In this document: positions 63,272 through 64,000 of the stretch, one piece after another | Layout of the letters: each line of letters starts with the position of its first letter | Position numbering within the stretch: position 1 is the stretch's first letter | Origin: Pseudarthrobacter siccitolerans | GTDB taxonomy: Bacteria; Actinomycetota; Actinomycetes; Actinomycetales; Micrococcaceae | Direction of reading: 5' to 3' | Length of the DNA: 64,000 nucleotides | Assembly: GCF_001046895.1 (NCBI RefSeq) | Contig: NZ_CAQI01000046.1 | Span: 124,001-188,000 of the forward strand | Position numbers and translations under genes: made by a program | Notes under the pieces: model-generated | What the model saw: only the letters and a program-made list of their open reading frames with translations | Database searches by the model: none | Told to the model about the DNA's origin: nothing

Positions 63272-63644
63272 GTACGGACCCTCCTCACTGTCGCGGGCCC
63301 GTTGACATGTGGCTTCATAGCGGCGCTCCTTTGCGTTAAAGCCTGAGGCTTTTGACCCTTACCTTGCAGTCAATACTTGAATTCGTATTCCTGAAATACG
63401 ACATTGTCCAACGTTTTGCGTGACGCTCTCTGGTTCAGGTTGTTGCAACGGAGGCGGCAGGAAGCCAGGTTCTCCCACGTTTTGCACCGCCCGCGAGCGC
63501 GGCGTGAGTAATCCGCCCATGATGAACCGGTTAGAGAGGTGGAATCCTCCAGCGACGAGAACATAAAACTTCGCGTAGTGTCCGCGCGAAAACTGTAGGG
63601 CCGTCTCCGCTACGACGACGGCACGGGTAAGACCCTCTGCCGCA
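63272..63644. other. Promoter region of the importer operon, no gene
   Basis: AT-richer than the genes around it. It contains the palindrome at 63383-63401 and, on the minus strand, TTGAC and GTCAA half-sites about 12 nt apart near 63355-63376. Short open frames (for example 63370-63564 minus) have no family-like sequence. Confidence 0.6.
63383..63401. promoter_or_regulatory. TCGTATT-N5-AATACGA palindrome upstream of the importer
   Basis: TCGTATT (63383-63389) and AATACGA (63395-63401) are perfect inverted repeats around CCTGA, 112 nt upstream of the dppB-type ATG. A second, weaker pair AATAC/GTATT overlaps it at 63372-63389. It likely binds the regulator of the catabolic block, which would be encoded outside the window. 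Confidence 0.5.
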
Positions 63645-64000
63645 TTAGATGCCTCTCAGTGGTTGAAGGGATGTATAGGCATCATTTGGTGAATCAGACA
63701 CACCCGACGACACGTTCAAGAGCATGTCCTCGCAGAACCGCTCCTCGCGCCGCCACGCATCAATCTGTTTGCGGAACCCGAACGTGCCGCCCGGGTATCC
63801 GGCCGCGATCGCCGGAACAATGTTGCCCCTGACACGGCCCTCGTTGTTGTAATAACCCGGCGTGCACTCCTGCACGGATTTCGCGATGGCCGCACCACTC
63901 AGACGCAACTCCGCCATGTGGGCATCCCACGCCAGCTCCGCCTCGCGCTTGACTTCCATCGACGTGACACCCGAATCAACCAACGTCGTGATCAGCTCCA
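63645..64000 (-). CDS. Baeyer-Villiger-type flavin monooxygenase, C-terminal fragment (runs off window)
   Basis: The frame is open to the window edge; about 118 C-terminal residues are visible. Marks: ECTPGYYNNEGRVRGN followed by YPGGTFGFRKQIDAWR and the closing WRREERFCEDMLL-like segment, which match the end of cyclohexanone/phenylacetone monooxygenase-like proteins. These use FAD and NADPH to insert oxygen next to a ketone. The FAD and NADPH sites lie beyond the window. Same strand and just upstream of the importer, so probably part of the same pathway. Confidence 0.8.
   Translation of the reverse strand, partial: ELITTLVDSGVTSMEVKREAELAWDAHMAELRLSGAAIAKSVQECTPGYYNNEGRVRGNIVPAIAAGYPGGTFGFRKQIDAWRREERFCEDMLLNVSSGVSDSPNDAYTSLQPLRGI

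Noticed and set aside
63370..63564. 64-codon minus-strand frame upstream of the importer
   Set aside because: Overlaps the palindromic control region and has no start signal or recognisable sequence.

Overview
The window is GC-rich actinobacterial chromosome, most likely Micrococcaceae (Arthrobacter or Pseudarthrobacter type). The evidence is an NAD-dependent DNA ligase of actinobacterial length, an acyl-CoA carboxylase locus with an epsilon subunit, FHA-type FtsK/EccC machinery, and GTG/TTG starts with overlapping stop-start junctions. The genus is inferred from gene content and style; no search was run.

Region 1 (1-31,400, all minus strand). After a truncated ligA and a small secreted, membrane-anchored protein lies a compact run of about 29 kb. 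Read in the direction of transcription from 31,292 down to 2,395 it encodes: two giant tandem paralogues (2054 and 2032 aa), each with an N-terminal membrane anchor, a propeller-like domain, about 11 Ig/cadherin-like repeats, FN3 repeats and a Cys-containing tail; a MoxR AAA+ ATPase; a DUF58 protein; a TgpA-type transglutaminase whose catalytic Cys is replaced by Asp; a zinc-ribbon/RDD/FHA membrane protein; a PP2C phosphatase; a zinc-ribbon/FHA protein; a transmembrane Ser/Thr kinase; a degenerate-FHA/winged-helix-like protein; and an FHA-FtsK ATPase of the EccC/EssC type. Most junctions overlap by 4-14 nt. No WXG100 substrate, EccB/D/E or mycosin gene is present. I read this as a phosphorylation-controlled surface or secretion apparatus related to, but distinct from, classical type VII secretion. 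It is the most interesting system here. The two giant genes share a 1.06 kb block at about 99% identity while the rest has diverged, which points to recent gene conversion.

Region 2 (31,400-48,600). This holds a class III nucleotide cyclase, a PH-domain membrane protein, birA and an SDR on the minus strand. Divergent from them are accD-accE, a DUF885 peptidase, a dicarboxylate/amino-acid symporter, a TetR-MMPL efflux pair with a clear operator, maf, the biotinylated carboxylase alpha subunit, an NTF2-like protein and a class I amidotransferase. The carboxylase alpha and beta genes lie 8.6 kb apart but share a near-identical palindrome upstream (TTGTAG-N5-CTACAR), suggesting co-regulation.

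Region 3 (48,600-55,850). An MHS-family transporter diverges from an assimilatory nitrate operon (narK-type transporter, molybdopterin nitrate reductase, FAD/[2Fe-2S] electron-transfer partner). The intergenic region carries a possible GlnR-like box and a 10-bp-periodic operator-like array. A PspC-like mini-protein follows.

Region 4 (55,850-64,000). After about 0.6 kb without a convincing gene, base composition and codon use shift to a more AT-rich style. A minus-strand block encodes the C-terminus of a Baeyer-Villiger-type flavin monooxygenase, a complete peptide/nickel-type ABC importer (two permeases, lipoprotein, two ATPases) and an isocitrate lyase/PEP mutase superfamily enzyme. It looks like an acquired catabolic island that continues beyond the window.
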